Below are positions 36,206 through 49,399 of a stretch of 64,000 nucleotides of DNA, one piece after another. Below the pieces are notes generated by a model. That model worked only from the letters and a program-made list of their open reading frames with translations, was not told the origin of the DNA and did no database searches. Origin of the DNA: Polytrichum commune (Eukaryota; Streptophyta; Polytrichopsida; Polytrichales; Polytrichaceae); assembly GCA_950295325.1 (NCBI GenBank), contig OX485808.1, positions 18,496,527 to 18,560,526 of the forward strand, in the 5' to 3' direction. Every line of letters begins with the position of its first letter. The stretch's first letter is position 1. The translations under genes and the position numbers were made by a program.

Positions 36206-37104
36206 TCTCTATGTTTGTCCAGGTCTTCAAACCAGGTCCTGAAAGTGTCCAGGACCTCGCGTAGCGCTTGAAGAAGGCCCAAATACGAGGGCCATACTTA
36301 GGACCCGGTATTTGAGGACCTGAGCCTGATGGCTCTCAGGCCCTCAAGAGCAGTTTTCGAGAGCCCGAGAACGAGGTGCCGTGACAGTCGGGACTTCTCT
36401 TGGATTGGTCGGGGAGTGGAACATCCGACGTGGAAAATTAGGCCCGGCGCTCTCGCCGTGTGAACAGGGGGAGGAGATCAGGGCATAGTAATGGCAACTC
36501 GAGCCTTTTTCGTCATCACCTCCGACTAAGTAGTTCTGTCTGTGGCGTTGTTGCGATGTTCCCCGTGCATCAATCGCCTTCACCGAAAGCTGCTTACAAA
36601 GTGTACATCAGCGAGGACGTCACCTGTTCGAACGAACTGCTTTTTTCCGTTTCGAAAATGGTAAACTGTAGGTGGCGGAAGTGGCTCGGAGCGTGTTAGG
36701 GTTTCGGGGCTCCTGAGAATGCTTGCTGTTTGGTGAGTCGAAGGAGGCGATGAGCTTCTGGATCCTGCCGGTAGGTCGATAACAGTCGTCGAGCTTTTTG
36801 TGTACAGCGTTGCCGTAGAAGAGGTTGGGTTTGAGATCCTGTAATAACCGGCACCAAAGGGTTTCTTATCAGAACCTTTTAAATCCTGAAGGAACAGCAG
36901 GAGGAGAAGAATTCGGATACAATCTGGTGATAGATTCGCGTGTAGTAGGAATTCCAGAGTAGGCGGACGGAGCATCATCAAGATTCCTCGAGAATCAAGT
37001 TTTTGATCGCCAAGTCTTGGAGAGTAGATGCTCATAGAACTACAGATCTGGTGAAGGAGGAGGAACCACAAGAATCAACAGAGATTGAAGCCTTTCTGAG
37101 AAAA
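36206..37104 (+). promoter_or_regulatory. Promoter and 5' leader of the PP6-subunit gene
   Basis: GC content rises here, and the ATG at 37,105 is preceded by an A-rich context (AGAAAAATG). I see no coding exon in this stretch. The start of transcription and any leader intron cannot be fixed from sequence. Confidence 0.4.
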
Positions 37105-40100
37105 ATGTTTTGGCGTGTAGCTGGTCTGTCGACCACATCTCCGGTATGAATGTCGCACTTTCTCTCACCTTGCACGTATCTACAATTACATTTATTTTCT
37201 ATGGATTTCATCATGCCTGCGCCTGCATATGATAATTTGTGAATCTTTGTGCCCCCTCTCCTCCTCCCGCAAGGAACAAGTTCTTTACAATCTCTAAAAA
37301 TACATAGCTGCAGCTTATCTGCAATAAAACGCTTGCATGATAAGAAATTAGAATTGCCGGGGATAGAAATTCTCTTCGCTGAATGATCCACCTGACTCGT
37401 GGGATTTGTAAAGACCACATTTGATGTGGATTGAATAAGTATTTCCACTATTTGAGCTGTTTAGAATTAGGTACTAGGATTCGCACCAGGTAACTATTGA
37501 AAATTTGTACTTTCAGAATGTTTCGGATAAGTTGTCTTCTTCTCGTATCCGTGATAGGCCCTACTCTTGCTAGCCCATCTTCCAGCTATATTAGAATTTT
37601 GAGTTTTGGTTCAAATGTACCAAACTTTGAAGTCTGCTTGTGTGCAACAGTAGGTTTGAGTACTCTCGGATTTCATTCTGTCCACCTCAGTGCAACACTT
37701 TCTACAAAGCCTTTGGAAATGCTTGTGATTGTGAAAGATCTTGTGAGCTGCACTTTGAAACCTCTTTTCAGTATGAACCATTGACTTTTCAACAAAATAT
37801 GAGTAACAGTTGTGTTGATAAGTGACATTCTAGGCAAGCAGATTTTCTTTCAAGGAGTGTCCTACAAGCTATACAAACTGTCATTGTAATTAGGCTGCTT
37901 TTCTCTTAACGACACAGGCCGGACTTTGTGTTACAAGTTTCATTTTATGTTTGCTAAAAGGCTGCCGTAAGGGAGTTGTATTTGCTGTAAGAAAAATTCA
38001 CTTCGAATATTAATATAGCAGCCTTATAACATTTTTAGTTAGTTTTCATGTTCTCACAGACAATATCAGAAACTAAAAGCTTGCCATTAATGATCTAGCT
38101 GTCACTCATTTGAAACTGCTCCTTCGAGGGAAGGGCATCACATGAATGTTTGGTAGAAATGCACATAACGTTGAGTTCTATATTTGAGAGGTGGCCTTTC
38201 GACTCAATCTGCTATGTTCAAGGCCACGACTTCTTTGCTTGAGAGAATTAGTGATGGTAAAGTTCCTGGAGTATTTTTCAACTTCTGATTCACATTCTTT
38301 TGCAGCCCCTTCTGAGCCAGTAGATTATCCGTATTATCAGAAAGCAGCTGTCCTCCCTTGAAATCGTTTTCTTGATTGAACCTTGATTGTAGTGGAGCTT
38401 ACCTTTGTCATGGTCTCCTGCCAACGGGAGCTCAGTTGCACTGATAGGACTGCATACTAAAACTTGAAGTGCCTTTCTACACTTACTGTCCCTTTCCCGC
38501 CTTATAAATGCAAACTACAAGATAGTAGCATACTATCTTATTATTTGATCATGCTTCTGTGCACAATTGGCAACTAAATTAATAAGGAGAAAATTGGGTT
38601 GATGTAAATGACAACTTTATTCAAGTTTATTGATTTATAATAAGCCACATTCTGAGATGTTTTGATGAGCTGTAGCTTTTAAGTGCAATTGAAACGTTGA
38701 CTGTTAATATCATAAGGTATGATTGCAAGGGTGCCATATTTAATCTGTCTGATCTTTAGGTCAAGGTGATTCTTTTATTTGATTGCTATTAATTAGAAAG
38801 CATGTGTGAAAGTTATTAAAAAGTTGTATGAATGTGTGATTGCCACTTATATTTGTGGTAAAAATTTGACATTTACTTACCCTGGAGTTCTGCTCTGGAT
38901 CTAATGTATCAATTACACTTTGCTCTAAGAATGCATAGATAGTTCATCCTCAATTAGTATAAGAAATTGAAGGCTTGTCAATGTATATGGAAAAAAACTA
39001 CGCACATTTGACACTCTTGAAGTATGTGATTAGGCATATTCTCAATAATGTACTCAATTATCATTCATTCTGTTCGTGAAGAGTATATTTGGAGAACAGT
39101 GATAAACATCTGTTACTTAATTGAAAAGACCTTGTTATCTTTTTCATTGACATGTGTTCTCGTATGTGTTGATCATAGTGCTTCATGTTGTGTGCAACTG
39201 CAGGTTGAATCAGTACTCGACAAAGATATCTACTCCTTGGAAGAGCTCCTAGATGAGGATGAGATCATCCAGGAGTGCAAAGCTCTCAACTCTCGCCTTA
39301 TCACTTTGTAAGAGATTTGCCAGAGTATTGGAATCATTATTGACAGTAGAGTTCTTTGTATTTCAAAATTGTTGAACTCTAAATATCATGCTTCTACACT
39401 GCTGCCATGAATATAGGAGGACATTAAAATATTTACTATCACCTCTAGTCACACTCTGGTGAAATCATCCATGAGAGAGTACAAAAGAAGTGCCACAAAG
39501 TTCCTTCTAGCCTTTAGGCCAGGAATGAAATGCAGCAGTTGATTACTCACATGTTGGCCTCATTCTGGAGATTCCATCCAGGTTTTGTGTGTCCTGTGCT
39601 ACAGTGCCAATGCACTCCACCTTGACACCTACCAATGAATCCTCTCTTTAGGGTTGATATTCCCTATTCTATAGTTTATGTGCTCATCACAATTTTCTAT
39701 CTACCTTTTTTGCAGTTGTTATGCATTCTCTTGAAGTAGAAAAGGCGTATAAGTGGGGTTTGGTTTCAGATAGCTGTTTTTCAAGGCCTTTCCTAATGTT
39801 ATTTTGGTATATTCTACACAGCCTACGCGGAAAAGCTCAAGTGCAAAACTTGCTGCGCTATGTAGTAGATGAACCACCTGAGAATGCCGGCAGCAAACGG
39901 GCGTTTAAGTGAGTTGCTTTAACTCATGTTAATATTTTACCTGATATTGTCATCCATGTTCTTTGTGAAATGCCTGAAAATACATGTCCACAAATAGGAT
40001 AGCTGAGGACTCTTAAGAGTGTTTTTTCATGCTATTTCCACTTCTGCTGGTAGTTGCTCTGCCTGCAATTGTAGGGTTACTTATAGCGAACCTATGATTG

Positions 40101-43100
40101 TGTCATGCAGGTTTCCGTTTATTGCTTGTGAGATTTTCACGTGTGAGATAGATGTCATTTTCAAGACATTAGTTGAAGATGAGGAGGTATGACCAGAAAT
40201 ACTCTTGTAGAGGGATTTCTAGATTCCATTTTGGATCATGATCCTTTTGTCACTTTCCTCTGCATAGTTATTCCAGACCATATGGAGCCACTATAATGGT
40301 ATACATTATTGAGCTGCACACCTGTGCTTTCTAGCAAAGCAACAAGAAAAGAAGGCCAGAGTTGAGGACAATCTCACAAATTCATGCAGCTATGTCCTTG
40401 TTAGACCTAAGGTTATTGTTGCTTCCAGATGCATGACTTAAATTGATGAAGCCAATGAAAATATACCTTCTGTATCAGATTCAGCAGATTACAGAGGCGA
40501 TTTTACTCATAAATTTGTTTCAAACAATGATAACTTCCTTCTGCATACCCAATTTTGCCAGTTTATTTGGCTTAGTGTGAGTAATTGGTTGAGATCATCA
40601 CAAATAAAAATTGGTACTACTTTGACTTTTTGAAAGTGCTAACCTGCCTTGTGCTATTTGCAATTTTTTTGCAGCTCATGAATTATCTTTTCTCATTTCT
40701 AGAGCCCGATCGCCCCCATGGTACATTGTTGGCAGGCTATTTTAGTAAGGTATGTATTTTCTGTCACGAGATTGTGTTCAATCTCTTAAGCAAAGTATGT
40801 ATTTGTATAATTTAGCTATGAAGAGAAGTGTAGTTTGATTGACTCTGTGCATTGGTCTCTCATGTCTTAAGATTCTCATGGATAGGTTACTCACTGCCAA
40901 TTGAAAATATTGTTATCAGATGCTCTGCTCCTTTCTTTCTTGCACACGCATCTGTCCCCCTCTTGAAATATTTCTCTATTTTAGGCGTTCTTCTATATTC
41001 CTGCAGTTGATCAAGCAAGCAACATTGTATTGCTTGGAGACTCGAGTAGTTTGTTGTAAATTCTTGTTACATGGAAATGCAATAGTGGGTTATTGAAGAC
41101 TTATTTCCTTCGCAAACTGTGTCACTGCAGGTTGCCATCTGCTTGTTGGTTAGAAAGACTATCCCGGTTATGCGCTATCTGCAAGTAAGGCTGATTTCTT
41201 TCCGTCACTTGTTGACTTGTTCAATCTTGCATCTGTTTTTATTAGCCTTATCTACCTTGACAAAGCATATAGGGTGAAGTACCAGTTTGAGTTTGTGTGT
41301 GCTGTCTGTGCAAGTGGGCTTGAATGTCTTACAGGAACTTAGCTGAACCATTTGGTGCAGCACCCTTTTCTCTACTAATTTCTGAACTGCATCATTTTCA
41401 GACTCATCAGGAGACATTGAAGAAGCTGGTTGATTTAATTGGCATTACTTCTATCATGGAGGTGAGCTTTAAATCTTAGTTCCAACTTCTGACTGTGTTG
41501 AAACTTAGCTTGCAATAGCTCAGGCATGTATGTACTGGATGTAAATGTCTTGTCTTTTATGCAAAAATTGAAATAATAATGTGTCTTCAAATGCAGGTGT
41601 TAGTACGACTAGTGGGTGCAGATGAACATATATTTGCTTTTCATGTGGATGCACTTCAATGGTTGGCAGATACTGACCTACTAGAAATGCTTGTGGACAA
41701 GCTTAGTCCTCCGGTAAATTTCCTTCCCCTTTAATGCTATTTGTAAGAATCAGCTCTCTTTGTGTGATATGTTGATATTTTGTAGTGGTAGATACTGGCT
41801 GCTTCCGTGCATGTTGTTCATAGTCTGCAGTTCATTGGCAGGCAGTTTGATATTTACCACATGATCTCTCTTTACAAGGTTTATAATTTCTTATGATGTA
41901 GCAGTGTTGCAAAACTTAGAAGTTGTTTCTGTTTTGTTGATGCAGAATTCCTCAGAAGTCCATGCAAATGCTGCAGAGACGTTGTCTGCTGTCACACGCA
42001 TAGCTCCATCTGCGCTAGCTTCAAAACTCTCTAGTCCCAAGTATATGACTTTTGCACTTCCCACCCTGAGTTCTACACTTGATTTCTGACGTACAACTGA
42101 TTTAGGATATATTATCAGGGATGTTTCTGTGCACATGAAAGGGTTCACCTGGTTACTTCACCTGTCAGTTAAGTGCTCATAATTAACACATGATTAAGTG
42201 CATTTGCACAAAAACTACTGATTTCTAGTGTGGACAGTGGGTTCTTGCATGGGATAGAGAAGAAAATACGCTTTTCTTGAGCAGTCATATCTTTGTTTGG
42301 TGCTCTTTACACGAGCTGCTGTTCTTTGCTTTCCAAGCTGTCTCCTTCATTCGCTTTTAAGATACCTGCCCTGTATATTGAGGACCAAATAGTATAATGT
42401 GACAATAGGACTCTTAAAGTTGTTTTGGTTGTGTTACATGCATTCTTAGTTGCATGGCTTACATAATGTGCTCAATCTGGTTTGGCAGATTTGTTGGGCG
42501 CCTCTTTCATCATGTGTTGGAAGATCCAGAGTCAAAGTCTACACTTGTGCATTCGCTATCTGTCTGCATCTCTCTGCTGGATCCGAAACGAGCTGCCACA
42601 GTAGCTCTTGCTGGAACAGTTCGTGGCCAGCATATCAATGAAGCTGTGGCTTCTGCTAATCCAGAAACTGTTGAAGGCATGCTTCAAAGACTAGGTAAAG
42701 TTTCTTGTGTAGAAAATGGTTGATACCACTCATAAAATGCTTCTATTGCATATTGTGCATACTGCAGGTCAGGTTTTTGGTCCCTTAGGACATCCATTCT
42801 TGTTCATATTTTTTCGGATTCTGACACAAATGAGAAATCCCTATCTGCAAGCTATCTGTTAGCCTGAAGGCAATCTAAATTAATTTTTCTGTATAAATTT
42901 GTCAGCACAATTGCTTGAGCCATCATGATAGATTCAGAATGTATTGTTCCTGTATCACATTGCCATATGTTGTCTCCTGTCTTTTTTGTGACGTAGCCAG
43001 AGCAGTATATTTTATGATTGAGCATTCTGGTTGGCATGTTGTTTGCAGGTGACTTGTTGGCGGTATTGGATGTGTCTACTGATGACAAAGTTTTACCTAC

Positions 43101-46100
43101 TACTTATGGGCACCTCCGACCTCCTCTGGGCATACACAGACTTAAGGTATGGTTTTACTTTTTTTCTAGTGGCAGAAGCAGGCATAGTCAGGTTTTCTAG
43201 GGTACACCAATTGCATTGGCTGTTTCAAACGTCATTTACTGACTGTTCTGAGGTTGTTGTGGGAAATGGGACAGATTGTGGAGTTTATTGCTGTCTTGTT
43301 GAGAGCAAACCGTGAAGGGGCTAGACAGGAATTGGTCAAATCAGGAGCAATTCAATTAGTATTGAAGCTTTTCTTTGAGTATGTATTTGCTGTTCCATTT
43401 CTTGCAGTCTGATTTCTTGTCTAAGTTTCACATCAACTATCATGGCACTCTAGCTCCCTGGTGAACCTTTAAGAATCTATTGAATGTGAATGGGATAATT
43501 CTATTCAACAATAGCTATTAAGATGAATTTACCTAATCCAATATTCATGTTTCTCCTTTCATGAAGTAGTAGAGATGTAGGGTCTTGTGTTTGATTTGAT
43601 CTCTTGAATGCATGTCCTCTGGTTATACCTGAGTTTCAAGTGGAGATTAATTTTTTTGAATAGTATAGGAATTCGTGTCAAGTATGGAGTGGTAGGATTT
43701 TGATGTCGAGTTTTGTGTGGCTATTGTACAACCTTTTTTTTGGCCTAACAAACCATTAAATTCGAAATTGTCTTCAATCTGTTCGTTGTTAAGCTTCATA
43801 CTCACCTTAATAACAAAGAGTCCATCTAAGACATCTCAGTGAGAACTCTATCTTGAGGAGATGTTCTTTAGCTTCATAGTGTGCTTGTTTTAGTTGACCT
43901 AATTTACAAACTGTTGTGATTCTAATGATTTCTTCTGTACTTTACTGTGGGTGTTGCAAACCTATGTCTGTGTTACAATCTTGGTTCATGCACTGCACAT
44001 TTAGCAATTGAATTACTAATACTACCTTTTTTCTTTGGTGGCAGCTACCCTTTCAACAACATGCTCCATCACCATGTGGAGAGCATTGTTTCATCTTGCT
44101 TGGAGAGCAATAGTCAGATGTTGATTGACCATTTATTTCAAGAATGCCTTTTTCTTAACAAGTTACTGGCTGCTGATGAGAATCCTTATGCTCCTGATAG
44201 TCAGTCAGAAGTAAGTTGTGACAGCCTGTACCTCCTTTATTCTCATGGTAAAAAGTCAACATGGAGAGATATTTCAGTAAGAGTCATTTGAAGTGTTTCT
44301 TCAGTGGAAATCTTTGAATTGTTGATCTTGATCCATTTTTCATTTGACTCAATGTCAATACTTTGTTTAATGTCAGCCAAAACCAGCAGTCAGCAAGCTT
44401 CCTACAAGAATAGGGAATATGGGGCACTTGACACGCCTCGCTAATAAAATGATTCAGGCCTCATCATCAAACTCAGTCATACAAAGCCATCTTCAGGTGG
44501 GTGTCCTCTGGCTGCTCCAAAGCTCTGTTTTCTTATGATACTTTTAGCATGGAATCTTCTCTAATGAGTGTCACTGTCCCTTTGTAGGCTAATCCAAAGT
44601 GGAGTGAATGGGTGTCTTCGGTCCTGCAACCACGCAACTCAATTGAGAATGTGTATCACTGGTCTTGCGGGTATAGACTTACCATGGGATTGCCTGTCAT
44701 GGGTCTCTTTGATGTTTTCTGCTTCTACTTGTCCACAGTTCTCATGCCATTAGCAATTAGGGTTTTCCATATGTATATAGGACGTTTCTTTTTCAATTAT
44801 TTCTGATGGCATAGTGATAACGACCCACTCTTTCAAGTTAATGCAAACTTCTGTAGCATTGTGCAAGGAGGGATAATAAATATTGCACAATTCCCAAGAT
44901 GTGTACTTGGTCAACCAAGAGTAGTAAGGGATGTAAAGAAGTCTGTAATATTCACTTAGATAATAAAAAGATTTGGAGTGTCTTTGGAATTTTGGGACTG
45001 TTCCTGTCTCTTTTATTCTCAAATGGCCCAGTTTGTGTCATGTATATTCTCTGAAAGTATCACTTGGTTGTTAATGCAGACGACCTACATCTGTACACGA
45101 TCGTCCTGTTGATAGTGATGAAGATGACTTCCGTGATAGAGACTACGATATTTCCACAATGGCTAATAATTTGAATCGTGAAGTGTCTCGCTATAGTCCA
45201 TTTGATGATGATACTGAAGAGGTTTGTACTATCCCTGTACTTTCTCTTATGTTGTTTCATACCCCCTGCAGATGGTGCTACCTATAGAGTATGTACGTTT
45301 TTGTTAGTTTTATATAATGCTAGCAGAGCAGTTGTTGAAAGTTATTTTGTCAGTTGGCTTCCTCACACACCTTTCTTAAAGCTGGCATTCTCTCGGAACA
45401 GGGGCATGGATCAATGGGAAGAGATGACGAGGTCAGTATCTTTTCATGTGATTCTCTCTGGTCTACTATACTATAGTTCACTGAGATTTGTGTGACATTG
45501 TTGGTCTTGTTGCTATTATATCGTATACCACTGGTATTTAAGAGATGAACCTCTTTGAGAATGTTATGAATTTCCAAGAGCATTACATTGTTTTGGTGTG
45601 CAGGACATATTTTTTGATGATGAATCTCCAGAAATGATAATTTCATCCTTGCGGCTTGGTGAAGAACAGCACAGGTATTTCCAGTAACTCTTATTAGCTG
45701 GCGTGGTTCCTCAAGAAACTCAGTATTTCTGTTTGTTTGTATTTTCTTTCAGAGCTTCTAGTCTGGGTTGGTGGTACCAGTTTGTATATCATGTAGGTGG
45801 TTATTCCTAGATTTTAAATATTTTGTTCATTGTCTTTGTATCGTCGTGCTTCGACTCCATTCAGGTAGAACAGTTCAGTGCATTAATGTTCAGCAGGTTT
45901 GGAGATTAATGGATTGCTTTTTTGGTGCAGTGGGCAAAAAGACAACATATTTGGTTCAGACTCCAGCTGGTTTGCTTTCCAAGATGATACCAGCAGGTCA
46001 AAAGAAGATTCTAATATTAAGTATCTATTCTCTATACCTTCTCGAAATGATGATGGATTAGTTTCAAATGCTGTCTCTTCCCCTAGTAGCAGTGGGGACA

Positions 46101-47128
46101 GCAGCAGTGATGATGAAGTAGTCTTGGGAGAGGACGAAGATCTTGCAGATACTGCAAGTTCAGCATCTGCATCATTGAATGCAAAAATTGGACCCAATCT
46201 TGAAAATGGCCTGGAAATGGAAAGTCCAACTATTTGTTCCTCTAAGGACAATGAACTAAGTTCAAAGCTTGAAAAAGTTGATTTGTCTGACAACTCATCG
46301 TTGTGTCAGCAACGAGAGGAAGATAATTTGCCAGGTTGTTCCTTGCACAATGTTGCTGATCCTTTCTAAATATTGTATGTATATTCTGTGCCATTTCTCA
46401 TTGATGGTTGCCCTCCTTTCCGGTCTTACATATAATAATTTATGTTGCTGATACTGTATATTAATCGTGGAACATTTGGTATCACTCTTCAGGTGTTGGA
46501 AAGTCCCAGTGGATGACAGGGCCCAGGGAGACAGCACCAGGGTTGGAGGGCACATCAGGGAGGGATTTGTTTGGTCATGATGACAACCCATTTAAGGCTC
46601 ACCTGAAAGAGTCACCTCCTGCATCCGCAGTTGAATATCCAACTGACGCAATATTTTCTCCACCTTCAACATACTCTGCCGAATTTGTCCCAGAGCTTGT
46701 TATAAACGAAGAACACATGATCAATCCAATAACAGGTAGTGTGGGTTGCCAGTGGTGTTTCTATTGATTTTAAATACTGAACTACTCCTAGATTTGTGCT
46801 AGTTATCTCTTGGATTCTATTTTCTACTCTGTTGAGCCGAAGTCACCTCTAAAACATCTGGCATGCAGTTCATTAATCTGCTTGGGATATTCACTTTGTT
46901 TCAGGTGAAGAGGTAGCAGGCGTAGAACGTGAGGGAACAATCAAAGCAATGGACAAAATGCTGAAGGAGGGTGTAGTGGGAGAGGCTGGTCCCATGTTTG
47001 CACATGAGACTCCACATGAAAATGATACCAAGATGCATGCGGACGACATCCCCAGCAGTGAATCTGACTTCAACGATGTCAATTATTGGCGCAGAGATTA
47101 TTCAATGTCAGTTGTGGATGAGCAGTGA
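37105..47128 (+). CDS. SAPS-domain regulatory subunit of protein phosphatase 6 (SIT4-associated)
   Basis: Family members bind PP6/Sit4-type catalytic subunits as regulatory partners in the cytoplasm. Exons: 37105-37143, 39204-39307, 39822-39908, 40111-40186, 40675-40749, 41131-41184, 41402-41461, 41597-41713, 41946-42040, 42489-42694, 43049-43146, 43275-43378, 44045-44210, 44377-44496, 44588-44670, 45080-45221, 45402-45431, 45604-45674, 45931-46334, 46493-46735, 46905-47128. The phases agree at every junction and give 865 aa. It starts MFWRVAGLSTTSP, like plant homologues. The helical SAPS repeat region covers roughly residues 14-470, with LEELLDEDEIIQECKALNSR, LFSFLEPDRPHGTLLAGYF, VHANAAETLSAV and LHHHVESIVSSCLES. 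An acidic, serine-rich disordered part follows, with GSDSSWFAFQDD. The C-terminus has the conserved SDFNDVNYW. Intron 1 is 2.06 kb. Donor use at exon 19 is weak (GTTGTT). Confidence 0.93.
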
Positions 47129-48390
47129 TCTCTTGCTCCTCTGTAGTGTACTTCTTTTGATACGTTCTCTCTTGTAATAGATTAGGCTGTGGCAAGGTGC
47201 TGGCCTGGAGGCCAACATTGGTCCAAGCTGTCTGTTTCATTTATCCCTCGTTTATTCACCCATTTTTTTCATCCTGGTAGCCTGTTGAGCGACCTCGTCT
47301 GCCCCTCTTTTTCCTTTTTTTGTGATTCCACTCCTATTCGCTTTTGGAGTAACCTGGAATTTATGGGGGGCAGTTACCTGCCTGAGATTAGCCCGACTAT
47401 GTTGCTGTGCATAGGTGGTTTGCTCATGAATAAATGCATTTAGCAAAGGGTGCGCCTGGGATCCTGCACCTCTTATTTAATCTTCTTCCTTGAAGAAGCA
47501 ATAATAGTGCTGGCTCCAAGCATATCCCAGGTGTTTTATGAACAGAAATGAGCAGGATGTGAGCTATGGAATAATATATCCTTGTCCAGCATTTAGGTCT
47601 TGTACTATCCTTGTCTTGAATGTAGAATGATCACTTTGAAAGTTGATTGACTAAATTGCATTGAATGATGTATTTAACAGTTCCATCTCATATCCTCACA
47701 TCCTTTCTATTAACTTGGGCCTCCTTATGTGCCAAGCTTATGTGTTATTCAAAGTTGCTCTTCTTGTTCCATGTATCTATTCAGATCCATAAAGAGGTAT
47801 TTGGAAAATTGGCCTTTGGCACTTGAAAATGACTCCCGAGAGTTCTCCTAGTTGACTTGTGCAGTTGTGTCTTAATATTATGTATAGTACTCATCAATGT
47901 ATGGCTTCAGAGTGGACATGAAGGTCAGTTCTCCTATATGTTTTGTATGAAAGTTGGGATCTACAACTTTGATCACTGTTACTAATGCTAACCAACTTCT
48001 GTGGTGACGTGTTTCCTTTGATGACACATGGATATTATCTGGATGTCAAGAACACAAAATCATGACAACCCACAGAATGCTTGATCCATTGGCTTGGGGC
48101 TCACAAAACAAGAGCCTGAAGTCTCAACATTCCAAAGCAACCTCCACGTCCATGAGGTTCCTCGAGGTAGCTTAGGATTTTGATTAAAAAGCTTGTCAAA
48201 AATGGTCCGCATGAGATCCATCTAAGCAAGTGAAGTTCAAGTTCTCAAGCTGCGAAGTGGACTTGAATGATTGAAAGACACCTCCTTCAAGCTCTTGACC
48301 TCTCTTATAACAAAGAAATCATCAGTTAGTCTTGTTTAGGAAGTAAACAAGGACAGGCGAGCTCGGTTAATGACCTTGTTATATGCTGAT
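47129..48390. other. 3' flank and gene-free stretch
   Basis: This contains the 3' untranslated region of the PP6-subunit gene. No further gene is visible. The open frames near 47,190-47,445 overlap the likely untranslated region. Confidence 0.45.
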
Positions 48391-48393
48391 TAT

Positions 48394-48465
48394 TCCGTAA
48401 TAGTCTAGATGGTTAGGATACCTGGCTTTCACCCAGGCGACCCAAGTTTGAGTCCCGGTTATGAT
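48394..48465 (+). tRNA. tRNA-Glu(UUC)-like sequence, probably a pseudogene or SINE head
   Basis: A-box GTCTAGATGGTTAGGATA and anticodon arm CTGGCTTTCACCCAG (anticodon TTC) match plant tRNA-Glu. The T-arm CCAAG/CCCGG has two mispairs, and the acceptor stem has mismatches at its first two positions. It is therefore unlikely to be functional. Downstream, 48,640-48,950 holds two diverged copies of a block with GGTCAGATTTGAACTC, and a second tRNA-like A-box (AGCTCAGTTGGTAAG) lies at about 48,799. A tRNA-derived SINE is likely. Confidence 0.5.
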
Positions 48466-49399
48466 ATGGCAACATGCTGAGAATAGAATCACAATGGGAG
48501 ATTGGTGTCGAGCCTGCAGTGGGCTTTACACCGAAGTAGGAGTGCCGCTCATGTTTTCTACTTCAATGGCGATGGACTCCTGTTGCTCTCCCCCGAAACG
48601 GCCTTTCTTGGCACTCTCCTGTTGTGTGAGTCTGCTCACACTCGCTTTTGAACTTTGGCCTTACTTGATCGCGATATCGGCCCAAATTGCTTGGGTCAGA
48701 TTTGAACTCACCTGTCATTTTTTTATAAGCTTTTGATTGCTTTTGGCCACACTTGCTCCTAAACTTCGGCTCTGATATGGTTGCCATCGGAGGTTGAAGA
48801 GCTCAGTTGGTAAGTTTCGAATCTTGGTAGCTTCGAACCTCGGATTTGATATGCTAGGTTGCATTTTGCATTCTTGAGTCAGATTTGAGCTCGCCTCTCA
48901 TTCGTTTGTGCTTTTGTTTGCTCACTTGCTTTGTTATTTGCTAAATGTTGGGTGAGTTCTTGCGAAACTCTCACCTTGAATATGCTATTGGTGTCTGCCA
49001 CCTGCTAGATTTGTTAGCTCACACAAATTCCTCTAGATTTGCTTGAGGCCTTCTTGCTGCTCGGGGTGTCCATGCTCGACAGGCCCATGCCGGGTAGGCT
49101 CTAGTTGCAACCCACTTGGCCCATTTGCGACCTACCACCCGGGGGAGCGTTCAAGCTCGATCATACCTACCAGTAATCCCACATGGTAGGTAGGTGAACC
49201 ATGTACCACATTACCTTCACCAACATATAAAGTAAGTGGGTCTTAAACCGGCATTATTAAAATAATATGTTAAATAATACTAATTTATGTGTGATATTTT
49301 AATAATATATATAAGAAAATCAGAAGTAAGGTCTGAAGGAAAAAAAATTAAACAAAAAGGAGAAAAATTGCCTATTCATGTCTTTACACCAATGAATAG

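Noticed and set aside
45883-46293. 136-residue open frame on the - strand
   Set aside because: It is the antisense shadow of exon 19 of the PP6-subunit gene, which has the family's conserved sequence on the + strand.
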